Shown here: in pieces, positions 1 to 8,927 of the stretch
Position numbering within the stretch: position 1 is the first letter of the stretch
Layout: every line of letters begins with the position of its first letter
NCBI GenBank assembly: GCA_036401335.1
Contig: DASWVC010000360.1
Location: 1 to 33,806, forward strand
Length of the DNA: 33,806 nt
From: DASWVC01 sp036401335
GTDB lineage: Bacteria; Verrucomicrobiota; Verrucomicrobiia; Chthoniobacterales; JAFAMB01
Reading direction: 5' to 3'
Program-made: the position numbers and the translations under genes
The notes under the pieces: generated by a model
Told to the model about the DNA's origin: nothing
The model's input: the letters and a program-made list of their open reading frames with translations, nothing else
Database searches by the model: none

Positions 1-35
1 GCGCAGCCGGCTTCCCTTGCCCAGGAACGAGTCTG

Positions 36-875
36 TTACTGGACCTCTATCACAGCTTTCATCCGGGACTTTGCTCCCGTTCCTTGGAAAGCACCTTGAA
101 TGGGCGTGGCGTCGGGCGATTCGCGGCTGGCAGCCACCGCGACGTGGTAATCCGCTATAGCAACGCCGTGCGTGGGGTCATAGCCGCGCCAGCCGCCCCC
201 AGGAAGAAAAACTTCGGCCCAGGCATGCATGTACCGGGGCGTCTGGTCGTCCATGCTGCCGCCTTGGTAGCCGCTGACGAAGCGGGCAGCGAGTCCCACC
301 GTTCGGCATGCTTCCACAAACAAGAGCGCAACATCGCGACACGAGCCCGTTCGCAACGCCAGCGTTTGTTCGGGGGGATACGGCGGGCCTTCCTCCCGCA
401 CAATCCTCGGACAGCTCTCTTCGATGCGTTGGTTCAGTGCCGAAAGAAAGTCGAGGGTACCAGACCCGACCCCTGCCGCCAACTCCGTTGCAAAAGCGGG
501 AACCGCCTCGTCATCGTATTGGCGCATGCGGTAACCGGCCAGCACGGTCGACGAACCGTCGTCGTACTTGACCGGCAGTCGGTCCGCGGATCGGCCCAGA
601 AGGTAGTCATACGGATTTGCCCGTAAGGTTTCCACTTCAAAAGCGCTGAAAACAGTCAGGTGATCGGTGGTGCCACTAAACCACGCGTGCATCACGGCGT
701 TGCCTTCCGCGTCCAGGCAGGGCGACAGTTGCACCGGTTCAGGTTCAACCCGGAACTGCCGTTCAAGCAGCCGGAGCGCTCCATCCAGCCGCGGTGAAAG
801 CCTGAAAACGTGCGGCTGCAGCCACACCGGTTGGCTGTAGGTAAAGGTGGTTTCGTGCTTGACCTTAATCCTCAT
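36..875 (-). CDS. Transglutaminase-like cysteine protease family protein
   Basis: 279 aa if started at the ATG at 875. Longer in-frame starts would run into gltD, whose stop is at 895, so 875 is preferred. Residues 1-90 look like the beta-rich N-terminal domain of bacterial transglutaminase-like proteins (MRIKVKHETTFTYSQPV, then SPRLDG). The core carries the papain-like triad: Cys179 in GSCRDVA, His217 in YMHAWAEV and Asp233 in GYDPTHG. No signal peptide is seen, so a cytoplasmic location is inferred. Family members act as proteases or amidases, and the substrate here is unknown. The gene lies about 20 bp after gltD in the same direction and is probably the last gene of the gltBD transcription unit, though no functional link to glutamate synthesis is established. 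The family call is firm; the specific role is not. Confidence 0.88.
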   Translation of the reverse strand: MRIKVKHETTFTYSQPVWLQPHVFRLSPRLDGALRLLERQFRVEPEPVQLSPCLDAEGNAVMHAWFSGTTDHLTVFSAFEVETLRANPYDYLLGRSADRLPVKYDDGSSTVLAGYRMRQYDDEAVPAFATELAAGVGSGTLDFLSALNQRIEESCPRIVREEGPPYPPEQTLALRTGSCRDVALLFVEACRTVGLAARFVSGYQGGSMDDQTPRYMHAWAEVFLPGGGWRGYDPTHGVAIADYHVAVAASRESPDATPIQGAFQGTGAKSRMKAVIEVQ

Positions 876-894
876 GACGCGTGCCTTGCCCCTC

Positions 895-2385
895 TCACGC
901 CCTGCCAAGGACCGGGTTGGGCGTGCGGATGCTTGGTGGAAGCTGCGTCCGGCCACTGAGGTAACGGTCAATGTTTCTGGCAGCGTCGCGTCCTTCTCCG
1001 ATTGCCCAAACGACGATTGACTGGCCGCGGTTCGCGTCCCCGGCCGCAAAGACCCCGGGCACGCTCGTCATCATGTTCACATCGGTCTTGATGGTTCCGC
1101 GTTTGGTCAGTTCAAGCCCGCTGTTGCCAAAGGGCTGGCATTCCGGTCCTGAGAAACCAATGGCAATGAGCACGAGGTCAGCTGGAATCTTCATGTCCGC
1201 CTCGGTGATCTTGCGGCCTGTACGAGCCATGCGGTTTCCAACTTTCTCGTACGTCCACTCAACCCGGTCTGCGATCAGGTGGTCGACCATGCCATCACCG
1301 TCGCCGTCGACGAACGCAGTGGCATCGGCGCTGAACTCCTCCGCACCCCCTTCTTCAATCGCATAAGTTTTCCGGTAAATCTGCGGCCACTCCGGCCACG
1401 GATTGTCCGGCGGGCGCCCCAGCGGGCTCTGCAAATTGATGCTGATCTGCACCACTTGCCGGGCGCCTTGACGGTGGGCTGTGGCCACGCAATCAGCGCC
1501 GGTGTCGCCACCGCCCAGAACCACCACGTGCCGCCCGGAAGCGCTCACGTTCGGGACCGCAACCTTGCCGGCCTGGTGACGGTTCCCTTCCTTGAGGTAC
1601 GTCATGGCGTAATGGATGCCGCCCAGTTCACGCCCGGGCAGCGGAACCGCTCGTGGCTGTTGCGCACCGATCGCCAGGCAAACGGCGTCAAAATTACCCC
1701 GGAGTTCCTGCAGGGTAACGTCGCTGCCAACGTTGACCCCACAACTAAACTTCACCCCTTCCTCGGCCAGTTGATGAACCCGCCGTGCGACCTGTTTTTT
1801 TGAGAATTTGAAATCGGGGATGCCGTAAACCATCAAGCCGCCAATTTCGTCGTCCCGTTCAAACACCGTCACTTCGTGTCCGGCCCGGTTAAGTTGCTGC
1901 GCGGCCGCGAGACCCGCCGGGCCGCTCCCGACGATCGCCACGCGCTTTCCGGTGCGCGTTTTGGGGGGTTCAGGTACGATCCAACCTTCCGCCCACCCAC
2001 GATCGGCAATCGCGCGTTCAATGCTCTTGATGGTGACCGGTTCCGTGTTCAGGGCGAGCACGCACGCCGGCTCACACGGAGCCGGGCAGGTGTAGCCGGT
2101 AAACTCCGGAAAATTGTTCGTTGCCTGCAAGCGGGCAAGGGCCGCACGCCATTGGCCGCGCGAGACGAGGTCGTTCCAATCCGGAATGATGTTGCCGATC
2201 GGGCACCCGGCCATGCAAGTCGGCACGCCGCAATCCATGCAGCGCGCTCCTTGGGTTCGCAGGTGCGTCTCTTCCCAATGCGGTTTCCAGATCTCCTCGT
2301 AATCACGAATCCGCTCCGTCGGGTCGCGTTTGCCGATCGGCGCACGGGCATACTTCAAATAACCATTTGGATGATCGTCAGCCAT
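895..2385 (-). CDS. gltD: Glutamate synthase (NADPH), small (beta) subunit
   Basis: 496 aa, normal length for GltD. This subunit oxidises NADPH and passes electrons through FAD and iron-sulfur clusters to the large subunit, which makes two glutamates from glutamine and 2-oxoglutarate. The N-terminal cysteine clusters are visible: Cys49, 52, 57 and 61 (ARCMDCGVPTCMAGCP), then Cys100, 104 and 108. An FAD-binding GSGPAGLAAAQ lies near residue 153, an NADPH-binding GGGDTGADC is in the middle, and the C-terminal GVFAAGDANRGQS closes the FAD site. ATG start at 2385. It follows gltB by about 150 bp on the same strand, so the two subunits are probably co-transcribed. No clear Shine-Dalgarno sequence precedes the start. 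The transglutaminase-like gene follows about 20 bp downstream. Confidence 0.97.
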   Translation of the reverse strand: MADDHPNGYLKYARAPIGKRDPTERIRDYEEIWKPHWEETHLRTQGARCMDCGVPTCMAGCPIGNIIPDWNDLVSRGQWRAALARLQATNNFPEFTGYTCPAPCEPACVLALNTEPVTIKSIERAIADRGWAEGWIVPEPPKTRTGKRVAIVGSGPAGLAAAQQLNRAGHEVTVFERDDEIGGLMVYGIPDFKFSKKQVARRVHQLAEEGVKFSCGVNVGSDVTLQELRGNFDAVCLAIGAQQPRAVPLPGRELGGIHYAMTYLKEGNRHQAGKVAVPNVSASGRHVVVLGGGDTGADCVATAHRQGARQVVQISINLQSPLGRPPDNPWPEWPQIYRKTYAIEEGGAEEFSADATAFVDGDGDGMVDHLIADRVEWTYEKVGNRMARTGRKITEADMKIPADLVLIAIGFSGPECQPFGNSGLELTKRGTIKTDVNMMTSVPGVFAAGDANRGQSIVVWAIGEGRDAARNIDRYLSGRTQLPPSIRTPNPVLGRA

Positions 2386-2534
2386 GGAAGGAAATTAAGA
2401 ATCTGTTACTGAATCGGTGGTAATGCAGGGGACCCGGAGCCGGTCTGGACGCCTGGGCGAATGATTTTTTTCTCGTCTGATAGCAGCGAGGGCCCGCGTT
2501 GGTCCTTCTTTACCCTTCTTTCTTCTACGCAGGT

Positions 2535-5500
2535 TCAGGCCGCCCTTCGTTCTTCCGCCGGGGGAGGCGGGGTCAAGCGCACGTCTTTGCCCGAAGCCAA
2601 GTGCCGGGCGAGCACCTCAGCGTAAGCGCCCGGGATGACTTTCACAAATTTTGCCGTGCTTTCGTTCCAATGTTCCAGAATCCGTTTTGCCTTTGAGCTG
2701 TTTGTGTAAGCCACGTGGTTCTCGACCATGCGTTTCACCAGTTCTCCATCCCGCTCGCCCCCAAGCGGTTCCATCCGCACCATGGCCGGATTAAGGCGGT
2801 GCACAAAACTTCCATCCTCGTCGAAGATAAAGGCTTCACCCCCGCTCATCCCCGCCCCGAAATTTTTGCCGGTTCCCCCCAGGATCACCACGACGCCCCC
2901 GGTCATGTATTCGCAGCCGTGATCACCGACCCCTTCCACCACGGCCATTGCACCGGAGTTGCGCACCGCAAAACGTTCGCCCGCCAACCCGTTAAAATAC
3001 GCCTCCCCGCTGGTTGCACCGTAAAGCGCCACGTTGCCGATAATGATGTTATCGCTTGCCACGAAGGATGCTTCTTTTGGCGTGCTTACACTGATCTTGC
3101 CTCCCGAAAGCCCTTTGCCGACGTAATCGTTCGCATCGCCCTCCAAATGAAGGGTCAGGCCCCGCGCGAGAAACGCCCCGAAGCTTTGGCCAGCCGTGCC
3201 CGTAAAGCGGACCTTGATGGTGTCGGGCGGCAATCCTTCAGCTCCGTACCGCTTTGCGATCACCGAACTTAGCATCGTGCTCGCCGTGCGGTCGGAATTA
3301 TGGATCTTTGATTCAATCACCACCGGTTCCCCGCGTTCGACGGCGAGCCGCGCCTGCTCAATCAAGCGGTGATCGAGTTTGTCCGAAAGTTTGTGGTTCT
3401 GGTCGCGCACCTTCCGCGCCGCGTCCCGCGTCGGCTGGCGGTAAAGGAGTTTGGTAAGGTCCAATTGTCCTCCTTTCGGAAAATGGACCGCGCGCGGTTT
3501 CAGCTTGTCCACGCGACCCACCATCTCGTCAACGGTCCGAAACCCGAGTGCCGCCATCCATTCACGAACTTCCTGGGCCACGAACCGCATGTAATTAACC
3601 ACGTGTTCCGGCTTGCCCGGAAACCGTGCCCGCAGCTTCGGGTCTTGTGTTGCAACGCCGACCGAACAGGTGTTGCAATGGCACTTGCGCAGCATGATGC
3701 AGCCGACCGCCACCAGCGGGGCCGTGCCAAATCCGTACTCTTCCGCCCCCAGCAGCGCACCCACCACCACGTCACGGCCCGTTTTTAGCCCGCCATCCAC
3801 CCGGACGCGGATTCGTGAGCGCAGGTTTGTGGCCAACAGCACTTGCTGGGTCTCGGCGAGGCCGATCTCCCAAGGCGCACCGGCACTCTTAATTGAAGTC
3901 TTCAGCGCTGCCCCTGTCCCCCCGGAATCTCCCGCGATCAGCACCGCATCCGCCCGCGCTTTGGCGACCCCGGCCGCAATGGTCCCCACATTGCCCACGG
4001 ACACCAGCTTCACGTGAATTTCAGCCTCCGGATTTGCGCATTTCAGATCGTGGATGAGCTGCGCAAGGTCCTCGATCGAATAAATGTCGTGGTGCGGCGG
4101 CGGGGAAATCAACCCAACTCCAGGGGTCGTAAAGCGCACGGCCGCGATCTCCTCGTTTACCTTTGGCCCGGGCAATTCGCCGCCTTCGCCGGGTTTGGCG
4201 CCTTGGGCCATCTTGATCTCAATCTGCTTGGCGCTGGCCAGGTAATGAATCGTTACCCCGAACCGGCCGCTTGCGACCTGTTTCATGGTGCACGTTCGCT
4301 CCGTGCCGAACCGTTCCACCTGTTCACCGCCTTCGCCGCTGCCGGCCTTGCCGCCAATCCGATTCATGGCGGTTGCGAGGCATTCGTGCGCCTCGGTGCT
4401 GAGCGATCCCAATGACATTGAGCCGGTTGAAAAGCGCCGGCAAATCGCTTCAATCGACTCCACCTCGTCCAGCGGCACCGCCTTTTGCTCGTCAAGGTCG
4501 AAATCAAGCAAGCCACGAATGGTTTGCAGCCGTTCCTCCTGGTCATTCAGGTAGCTCGCGAACTCGCGGTACGCCTCGTAGTTTCCCGTCCGCACCGCAT
4601 ACTGCAGTTTGCCCACCGTGATCGGGTTCCATTGGTGGTACTCGCCGTCACGCCGCCAGTAAAGGTCGCCGCCGACGTCGAGGGGAAGGTTGCCGGCAAT
4701 CTTTTCGTCGAAAGCAACGGCATGCTGCTCGAGCAATTCGCGTTCTATCTGATCCAGCCCCACCCCCTCAAGGGAGAACGGCGTACCGGTGAAAAAATCC
4801 TGCACCAGGTCAGAGTCAAGCCCGACGATCTGGAACACCTGAGCACCCTTGTAGCTCTCCAGGGTTGAAATGCCCATCTTGGACATTACCTTGAGGAGTC
4901 CGCCCTCGACCGCCTTTTTGAAACGGAGTTCAGCCTCATCAAGGTCGCTGTCCAGCCAGCCGTCTTTGCCAAGCTGCCCGATGGTGGCATACGCAAGCCA
5001 AGGGTAGATGGCGTCTGCACCATACCCGATCAGCGTGCAGAAATGGTGCACGGTGCAGGGTTGCGCGACTTCCAGAACCAGGGCCGTGCGCGTCCGCAAC
5101 CCTTCACGGATCAGGTGGTGTTGGAGCGCACCGATAGCCAGCAAGCTCGGTATGGCCACCCGTTCCGGACCGAGGCTTCGGTCCGAAACAATCAGCACCT
5201 CGAAACCTTCCCTGACGGCTTCGGTCGCCTCGGCGCGGAACTGGTGGATCGCGTCTTCCAGCAGCGTGCCGACCGGGTAGGTGGCGTCAATCACGCGTGC
5301 ACGCATCCCGTTGCGATCGATTTGCCGGAGGGCGGCCGCTTCCTGATGGGTGAGGATCGGAGAGTCAAGGAAAATTTGCCGGCAATGCTCCGGGGTGTCC
5401 ACCAACAAATTACGCTGCCGTCCGATGTGGCTTTCCAGCGAGGTCACAAGCTCTTCCCGCAAATAGTCGAGCGGCGGGTTCGACACTTGCGCGAACATCT

Positions 5501-7049
5501 GGAGAAAGTACTGGAACAACGTCTTGTAACGGGAGGAGAGGACTGCCAGAGGAGTATCATTTCCCATTGAGCCAGTTGGGTCTTTGCCTTCCGCCGCCAT
5601 CGGTTGCACCAGACAGCGCAGCGATTCGAGCGTGTAACCAGACGCCCGTTGCAACGGGGTGACATCCCCAACCTCAGGCGGCGGCACGGTCGCTGGAAGA
5701 ATATCCTTCAACCGGATCCGATTCTGCACGAGCCACTCCGCGTAGGGAGGTTTGTTCAGTTCTTCAAAGATTTCCGCTTCGGGTACAATCCGTTTCTCCA
5801 GCGTGTCAGCCAGAAATAACTCACCTGGTTTCAGGCGGCCCTGCACTACGATTTGATCCGGCGGAGTGTCGAGCACCCCCGTCTCGCTTGCCATGATAAG
5901 CACGTTGCCTTTGGTCACGCAGTAACGGCACGGGCGAAGCCCGTTGCGATCAAGCACCGCCGCAACGCGGTAGCCGTCCGTTGCCGCAATCAACGCCGGA
6001 CCATCCCACGGCTCCATGACGGTGGAGTGATAATCGTAAAAGGACCGCCGTTTCGGGTCCATCAATTTATCTTTGTTCCACGCTTCCGGCACCAGCATGC
6101 GAAGCGCTTGCGGCAGGCTCCGCCCAGACTCAAGCAGAAGCTCAAGTACATTGTCGAACACCGCCGTGTCGCTCAGCCCCTCGCTGGTTACCGGTTTGAT
6201 CTGCTCGATGTCCTCGCCAAACCTGTCACAGGCCAGAGCCGCTTCCCGCGTCTTCATGCGGTTAACGTTTCCACGCAGCGTGTTGATCTCGCCATTATGG
6301 ACGGTGACCCGGTACGGGTGCGCCAGCTGCCAGGCTCCCAGCGTGTTCGTGCCGAAGCGTGAGTGAACCAGGGCCAGGCTGCTCTTTAACCGCTCATCCC
6401 CAAGATCGGCGTAATACTTCCCAAGCTGGCTGCAGGTGAGCAGGCCTTTGTAGACGATCCGGCGACGGTCAAGCGAACAGATGTAAAACAGCTCGTCACC
6501 GGCAATCTCGCGTTCCATTGCCGACTTTTCCAGTACCCGGCGGAGCACATACATTTTTTCGTCGAGCCGCTCCGGGGCAAGTTCCGTCACCGGTTCCACG
6601 AAAAGCTGTTCCACCACCGGCTCTGATTCCAACGCGGTCCGGCCAAGATCGGTGTGGTCCGTAGGCACCGTCCGCCATGCAATGATCTTGAAACCCACCT
6701 GCCGGCAAACGGTGGCAATCAGTTCCTTGAGCGCAATTTGCTTCCAGTGGTCCCGCGGCATGAACAGCATGCCAACGCCATAGGAATCAAAATCGCCCAA
6801 GGAGGGAATCAACGCCTGGAAAAACTCGTGCGGCTTTTGCAAAAGGATTCCCGCGCCGTCGCCCGTTCTTTCTTCGGCGCCGCGCGCGCCGCGATGATCG
6901 ATGTTGCAGAGGATGCGCAGCCCGTCTTGCACAAGCTGGTGGGTTTTTGTTCCATTGAGATCCACCAGCACCCCGACACCGCACGCACCGCGGTTTACGT
7001 CGGGTTGGGAGAGGCCACCACTGGAATTCTTTGTGCGCTTCATGTCCAT
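2535..7049 (-). CDS. gltB: Glutamate synthase, large (alpha) subunit
   Basis: The reading frame extends to a TTG at 7181, but the ATG at 7049 is the better start and gives 1504 aa, close to other GltB proteins. A second ATG lies two codons on at 7043. From 7049 the nucleophile is Cys23 in RGACGVGVLVDLNG, leaving a 22-residue propeptide that would be cleaved as in other GltB enzymes. Order: N-terminal class II amidotransferase domain (residues ~23-430, with HRGARGAEERTGDGAG), central domain, FMN/2-oxoglutarate-binding synthase domain (GEGGEQVERFG, VDGGLKTGRDVVVGALLGAEEYGFGT) and C-terminal GXGXG beta-helix. The [3Fe-4S] cysteines are in CIMLRKCHCNTCSVGVATQ, which has an extra Cys between the usual second and third ligands. 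Works with GltD in ammonium assimilation. Divergent from the nitrate transporter gene. Confidence 0.97.
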   Translation of the reverse strand: MDMKRTKNSSGGLSQPDVNRGACGVGVLVDLNGTKTHQLVQDGLRILCNIDHRGARGAEERTGDGAGILLQKPHEFFQALIPSLGDFDSYGVGMLFMPRDHWKQIALKELIATVCRQVGFKIIAWRTVPTDHTDLGRTALESEPVVEQLFVEPVTELAPERLDEKMYVLRRVLEKSAMEREIAGDELFYICSLDRRRIVYKGLLTCSQLGKYYADLGDERLKSSLALVHSRFGTNTLGAWQLAHPYRVTVHNGEINTLRGNVNRMKTREAALACDRFGEDIEQIKPVTSEGLSDTAVFDNVLELLLESGRSLPQALRMLVPEAWNKDKLMDPKRRSFYDYHSTVMEPWDGPALIAATDGYRVAAVLDRNGLRPCRYCVTKGNVLIMASETGVLDTPPDQIVVQGRLKPGELFLADTLEKRIVPEAEIFEELNKPPYAEWLVQNRIRLKDILPATVPPPEVGDVTPLQRASGYTLESLRCLVQPMAAEGKDPTGSMGNDTPLAVLSSRYKTLFQYFLQMFAQVSNPPLDYLREELVTSLESHIGRQRNLLVDTPEHCRQIFLDSPILTHQEAAALRQIDRNGMRARVIDATYPVGTLLEDAIHQFRAEATEAVREGFEVLIVSDRSLGPERVAIPSLLAIGALQHHLIREGLRTRTALVLEVAQPCTVHHFCTLIGYGADAIYPWLAYATIGQLGKDGWLDSDLDEAELRFKKAVEGGLLKVMSKMGISTLESYKGAQVFQIVGLDSDLVQDFFTGTPFSLEGVGLDQIERELLEQHAVAFDEKIAGNLPLDVGGDLYWRRDGEYHQWNPITVGKLQYAVRTGNYEAYREFASYLNDQEERLQTIRGLLDFDLDEQKAVPLDEVESIEAICRRFSTGSMSLGSLSTEAHECLATAMNRIGGKAGSGEGGEQVERFGTERTCTMKQVASGRFGVTIHYLASAKQIEIKMAQGAKPGEGGELPGPKVNEEIAAVRFTTPGVGLISPPPHHDIYSIEDLAQLIHDLKCANPEAEIHVKLVSVGNVGTIAAGVAKARADAVLIAGDSGGTGAALKTSIKSAGAPWEIGLAETQQVLLATNLRSRIRVRVDGGLKTGRDVVVGALLGAEEYGFGTAPLVAVGCIMLRKCHCNTCSVGVATQDPKLRARFPGKPEHVVNYMRFVAQEVREWMAALGFRTVDEMVGRVDKLKPRAVHFPKGGQLDLTKLLYRQPTRDAARKVRDQNHKLSDKLDHRLIEQARLAVERGEPVVIESKIHNSDRTASTMLSSVIAKRYGAEGLPPDTIKVRFTGTAGQSFGAFLARGLTLHLEGDANDYVGKGLSGGKISVSTPKEASFVASDNIIIGNVALYGATSGEAYFNGLAGERFAVRNSGAMAVVEGVGDHGCEYMTGGVVVILGGTGKNFGAGMSGGEAFIFDEDGSFVHRLNPAMVRMEPLGGERDGELVKRMVENHVAYTNSSKAKRILEHWNESTAKFVKVIPGAYAEVLARHLASGKDVRLTPPPPAEERRAA

Positions 7050-7382
7050 CCGTAAGAACTTAGGTTCACGTTCTAGAAACTTCGAATCGATCAGCAAATC
7101 TGGCGGTAAGAAAAACGTTTGTTGCGGGTCGCAATTTTCACAGCGTCGCCAAGGGTCCCTGTGGGCTGGGCACTCTACCAAGCTGGTTCAGACAGCCCGC
7201 ACCCGGTCCTCAACGGCCCGTGACCGGCTGCAACTTGAGACTCTTTGACGGTGATATTGTCCCTCGTGCGATAATCCATAGCCACCTTGGCTAGGGGAGA
7301 GCAGGTTACATTCCTCACCATGTGATTTGCCGGAGGAATCTTGCCTGAACCCTCTGCTGGACCTGCTTTTGGCTTGCGGCAC

Positions 7383-7562
7383 CCCCGTCTGTCCCCGCGC
7401 TTGGGGCGGAGTAAATCCGTTTTTAAGCAACATGGAAGAAAATCGTCACTCATTGGCCCCGGGAGAGCGGCGGTGCAGGCGGTTCGGCACCATACCTCCT
7501 TGCCGGGGGTATTTCTTTGGACGGTTCGCCTTTTCCCGCCGCCAGGGTCCCCGTCTGCCCCC
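7383..7562 (+). repeat. Two direct copies of a CCCCGTCTGYCCCC motif
   Basis: The 14-mer CCCCGTCTGTCCCC at 7383-7396 recurs with one change (CCCCGTCTGCCCCC) at 7549-7562, 166 bp apart, in the leader of the nitrate transporter gene. The first copy is followed by GCGCTTGGGG and can form a small CCCC/GGGG hairpin. Similar GC-rich palindromic sequences are common in REP-type repeats, but two copies are too few to be sure. Confidence 0.35.
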
Positions 7563-7641
7563 AGGTTTGGCCTAACCTTCGGGGATTGCCTGCTCCACCG
7601 CACCTTCCGCGCACCCGGTTTTTCAGCTTTGGGTGCACCTT

Positions 7642-7657
7642 TGGCATGCCTCGCGCT
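7642..7657 (+). promoter_or_regulatory. Possible sigma-54 (-24/-12) promoter for the nitrate transporter
   Basis: TGGCATG-CCTC-GCGCT has the invariant GG and GC separated by exactly 10 nt, as in the sigma-54 consensus TGGCACG-N4-TTGCW. The -24 half matches 6 of 7, but the -12 half keeps only GC and the final T. Transcription would start near 7668, about 45 nt before the proposed TTG start. The half-match makes this tentative. Confidence 0.3.
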
Positions 7658-7712
7658 AGCAAGACCGGGCGGCTACGCCCAAAAGCATCGACTCCAACAG
7701 CCAATCACTATT

Positions 7713-8918
7713 TTGAACCTCGCGCATTTCAAACAAGCTGGCCACTGGCCGACGCTGCTCGCCGCCTTCATTTATTTCGATTTCTCGTTCATGGTCTGGA
7801 CCATCCTCGGTCCGCTCGGAGCCCAGATCGGTGAGTCCCTGCACTTGTCAGCCGGGCAAAAAGGCCTGATGGTTGCCGTGCCGATCCTGTCCGGTGCCAT
7901 CCTTCGGATCGTGCTCGGGCTGGCGGTAGACCGGATAGGTTCAAAAAGGACGGGCATTACGGCCCAGCTGATCGTGATCAGCGGGTTGCTGAGTGCGTGG
8001 ATGATTGGACTTAAAAGTTATGAAGCAACGCTGTTGATGGGCATGGTCCTGGGTTTTGCCGGCGCCAGTTTTGCAGTGGCCCTGCCCCAGGCCGGACGTT
8101 GGTACCCACCAAACATGCAAGGCATGGTAATGGGGTTGGCCGGGGCGGGAAACATTGGGACCGTTTTGGATTCCCTATTGGCTCCGCGGCTTGCGGCGGC
8201 CTACGGCTGGCGGGCTGTGTTTGGACTCGCAATCATTCCGGCGCTATTGGTGCTCGTGTTCTACGCCGTCGTATCGAAGGAAGCGCCGGTGCACGTCAGA
8301 CCCAAGCAACTCAAGGACTACGTCAACCTGTTGAAAGATAAAGACGCCCATTGGTTTTGCTTTTACTACACCATTTCCTTTGGTGGTTTTGTCGGGCTGG
8401 CGAGTTCATATGTCCTCTACTTCAGAAGTGAATTCGGCTTGGCACCAGTGCAGGCAGGGGACCTTGCCGCCCTCGCCACCTTTACCGGGGCCATGCTCCG
8501 GCCCGTGGGAGGCGCCTGGGCGGATCGCATCGGCGGCATTCGATCGCTTTACCGGTTTTACGCCGTCGCGGCCTTCGCCCTGGTGGCGGCGGCCATCGGG
8601 CACCACCTGGCGTTTAATCTGACGATGCTGCTCATTGCCTCTGGCGCGCTTGGCATGGCGAATGGATCGGTCTTTCAATTGCTGCCGCAACGCTTCGGGA
8701 AAGACATCGGGGTCATGACCGGTTTGGTCGGTGCGGGCGGTGGCCTTGGCGGGTTTTACCTGGCCAGTTCCCTGGGCTTGTCCAAAGGCTTTACCGGTTC
8801 GTACCTGGCCGGGTTTTGCGTTTTTGCCGGGCTGTGCGTTCTCGCCATTGTCGGCTTAACCCTGGTGAAAACGCGTTGGCGCACCACTTGGGGTGCACTC
8901 GCGAATGCCCGCATCTAA
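7713..8918 (+). CDS. Nitrate/nitrite transporter, major facilitator superfamily (NarK/NasA type)
   Basis: The open frame begins at 7341, but its first 124 residues are low-complexity and unlike any transporter. A TTG at 7713 gives 401 aa starting MNLAHFKQAGHWPTLLAAFI, as in short NarK/NasA proteins. Twelve hydrophobic segments are apparent. Nitrate-porter features are the Arg of TM2 in GAILRIVLG (Arg65), the first signature GLAGAGNIGT near residue 141, and the second glycine-rich signature GLVGAGGGLGGFYLAS near the C-terminus. The MFS loop motif DRIGSKRTG follows TM2. The protein imports nitrate or exchanges nitrite across the inner membrane. It is divergent from gltB and 9 bp upstream of a kinase/phosphatase gene, a pairing known from assimilatory nitrate clusters. 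Family call firm; TTG start probable. Confidence 0.9.
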   Translation: MNLAHFKQAGHWPTLLAAFIYFDFSFMVWTILGPLGAQIGESLHLSAGQKGLMVAVPILSGAILRIVLGLAVDRIGSKRTGITAQLIVISGLLSAWMIGLKSYEATLLMGMVLGFAGASFAVALPQAGRWYPPNMQGMVMGLAGAGNIGTVLDSLLAPRLAAAYGWRAVFGLAIIPALLVLVFYAVVSKEAPVHVRPKQLKDYVNLLKDKDAHWFCFYYTISFGGFVGLASSYVLYFRSEFGLAPVQAGDLAALATFTGAMLRPVGGAWADRIGGIRSLYRFYAVAAFALVAAAIGHHLAFNLTMLLIASGALGMANGSVFQLLPQRFGKDIGVMTGLVGAGGGLGGFYLASSLGLSKGFTGSYLAGFCVFAGLCVLAIVGLTLVKTRWRTTWGALANARI

Positions 8919-8927
8919 GACGCCTGT

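Larger units (their letters stand above)
7050..7712. other. Divergent intergenic region between gltB and the nitrate transporter
   Basis: About 660 bp with no convincing gene; the open frames across it have no family-like sequence and compositions typical of GC-rich shadows. It must hold both promoters. Visible items are a 14 bp GC-rich motif repeated at 7383-7396 and 7549-7562, an inverted repeat GCACCC (7611-7616) / GGGTGC (7631-7636), a possible sigma-54 site at 7642-7657, and a hairpin GGGCG-GCTA-CGCCC at 7667-7680, 33 bp before the transporter start. No sigma-54-like site with correct spacing was found on the gltB side. Confidence 0.5.

Noticed and set aside
7175..7603. 142-codon minus-strand frame upstream of gltB
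   Set aside because: No recognisable domain; overlaps the repeated GC-rich motif and likely promoter region.
7611..7680. Two leader hairpins before the nitrate transporter considered as an ANTAR/NasR-type antitermination leader
   Set aside because: Loops are 14 and 4 nt instead of the six-nt loops with conserved A and G of that RNA, and no terminator T-run follows.
7341..7712. 124-residue N-terminal extension of the nitrate transporter
   Set aside because: Pro/Arg-rich, unlike any transporter; similarity begins exactly at the TTG at 7713, and the region holds repeats and promoter-like sequence.
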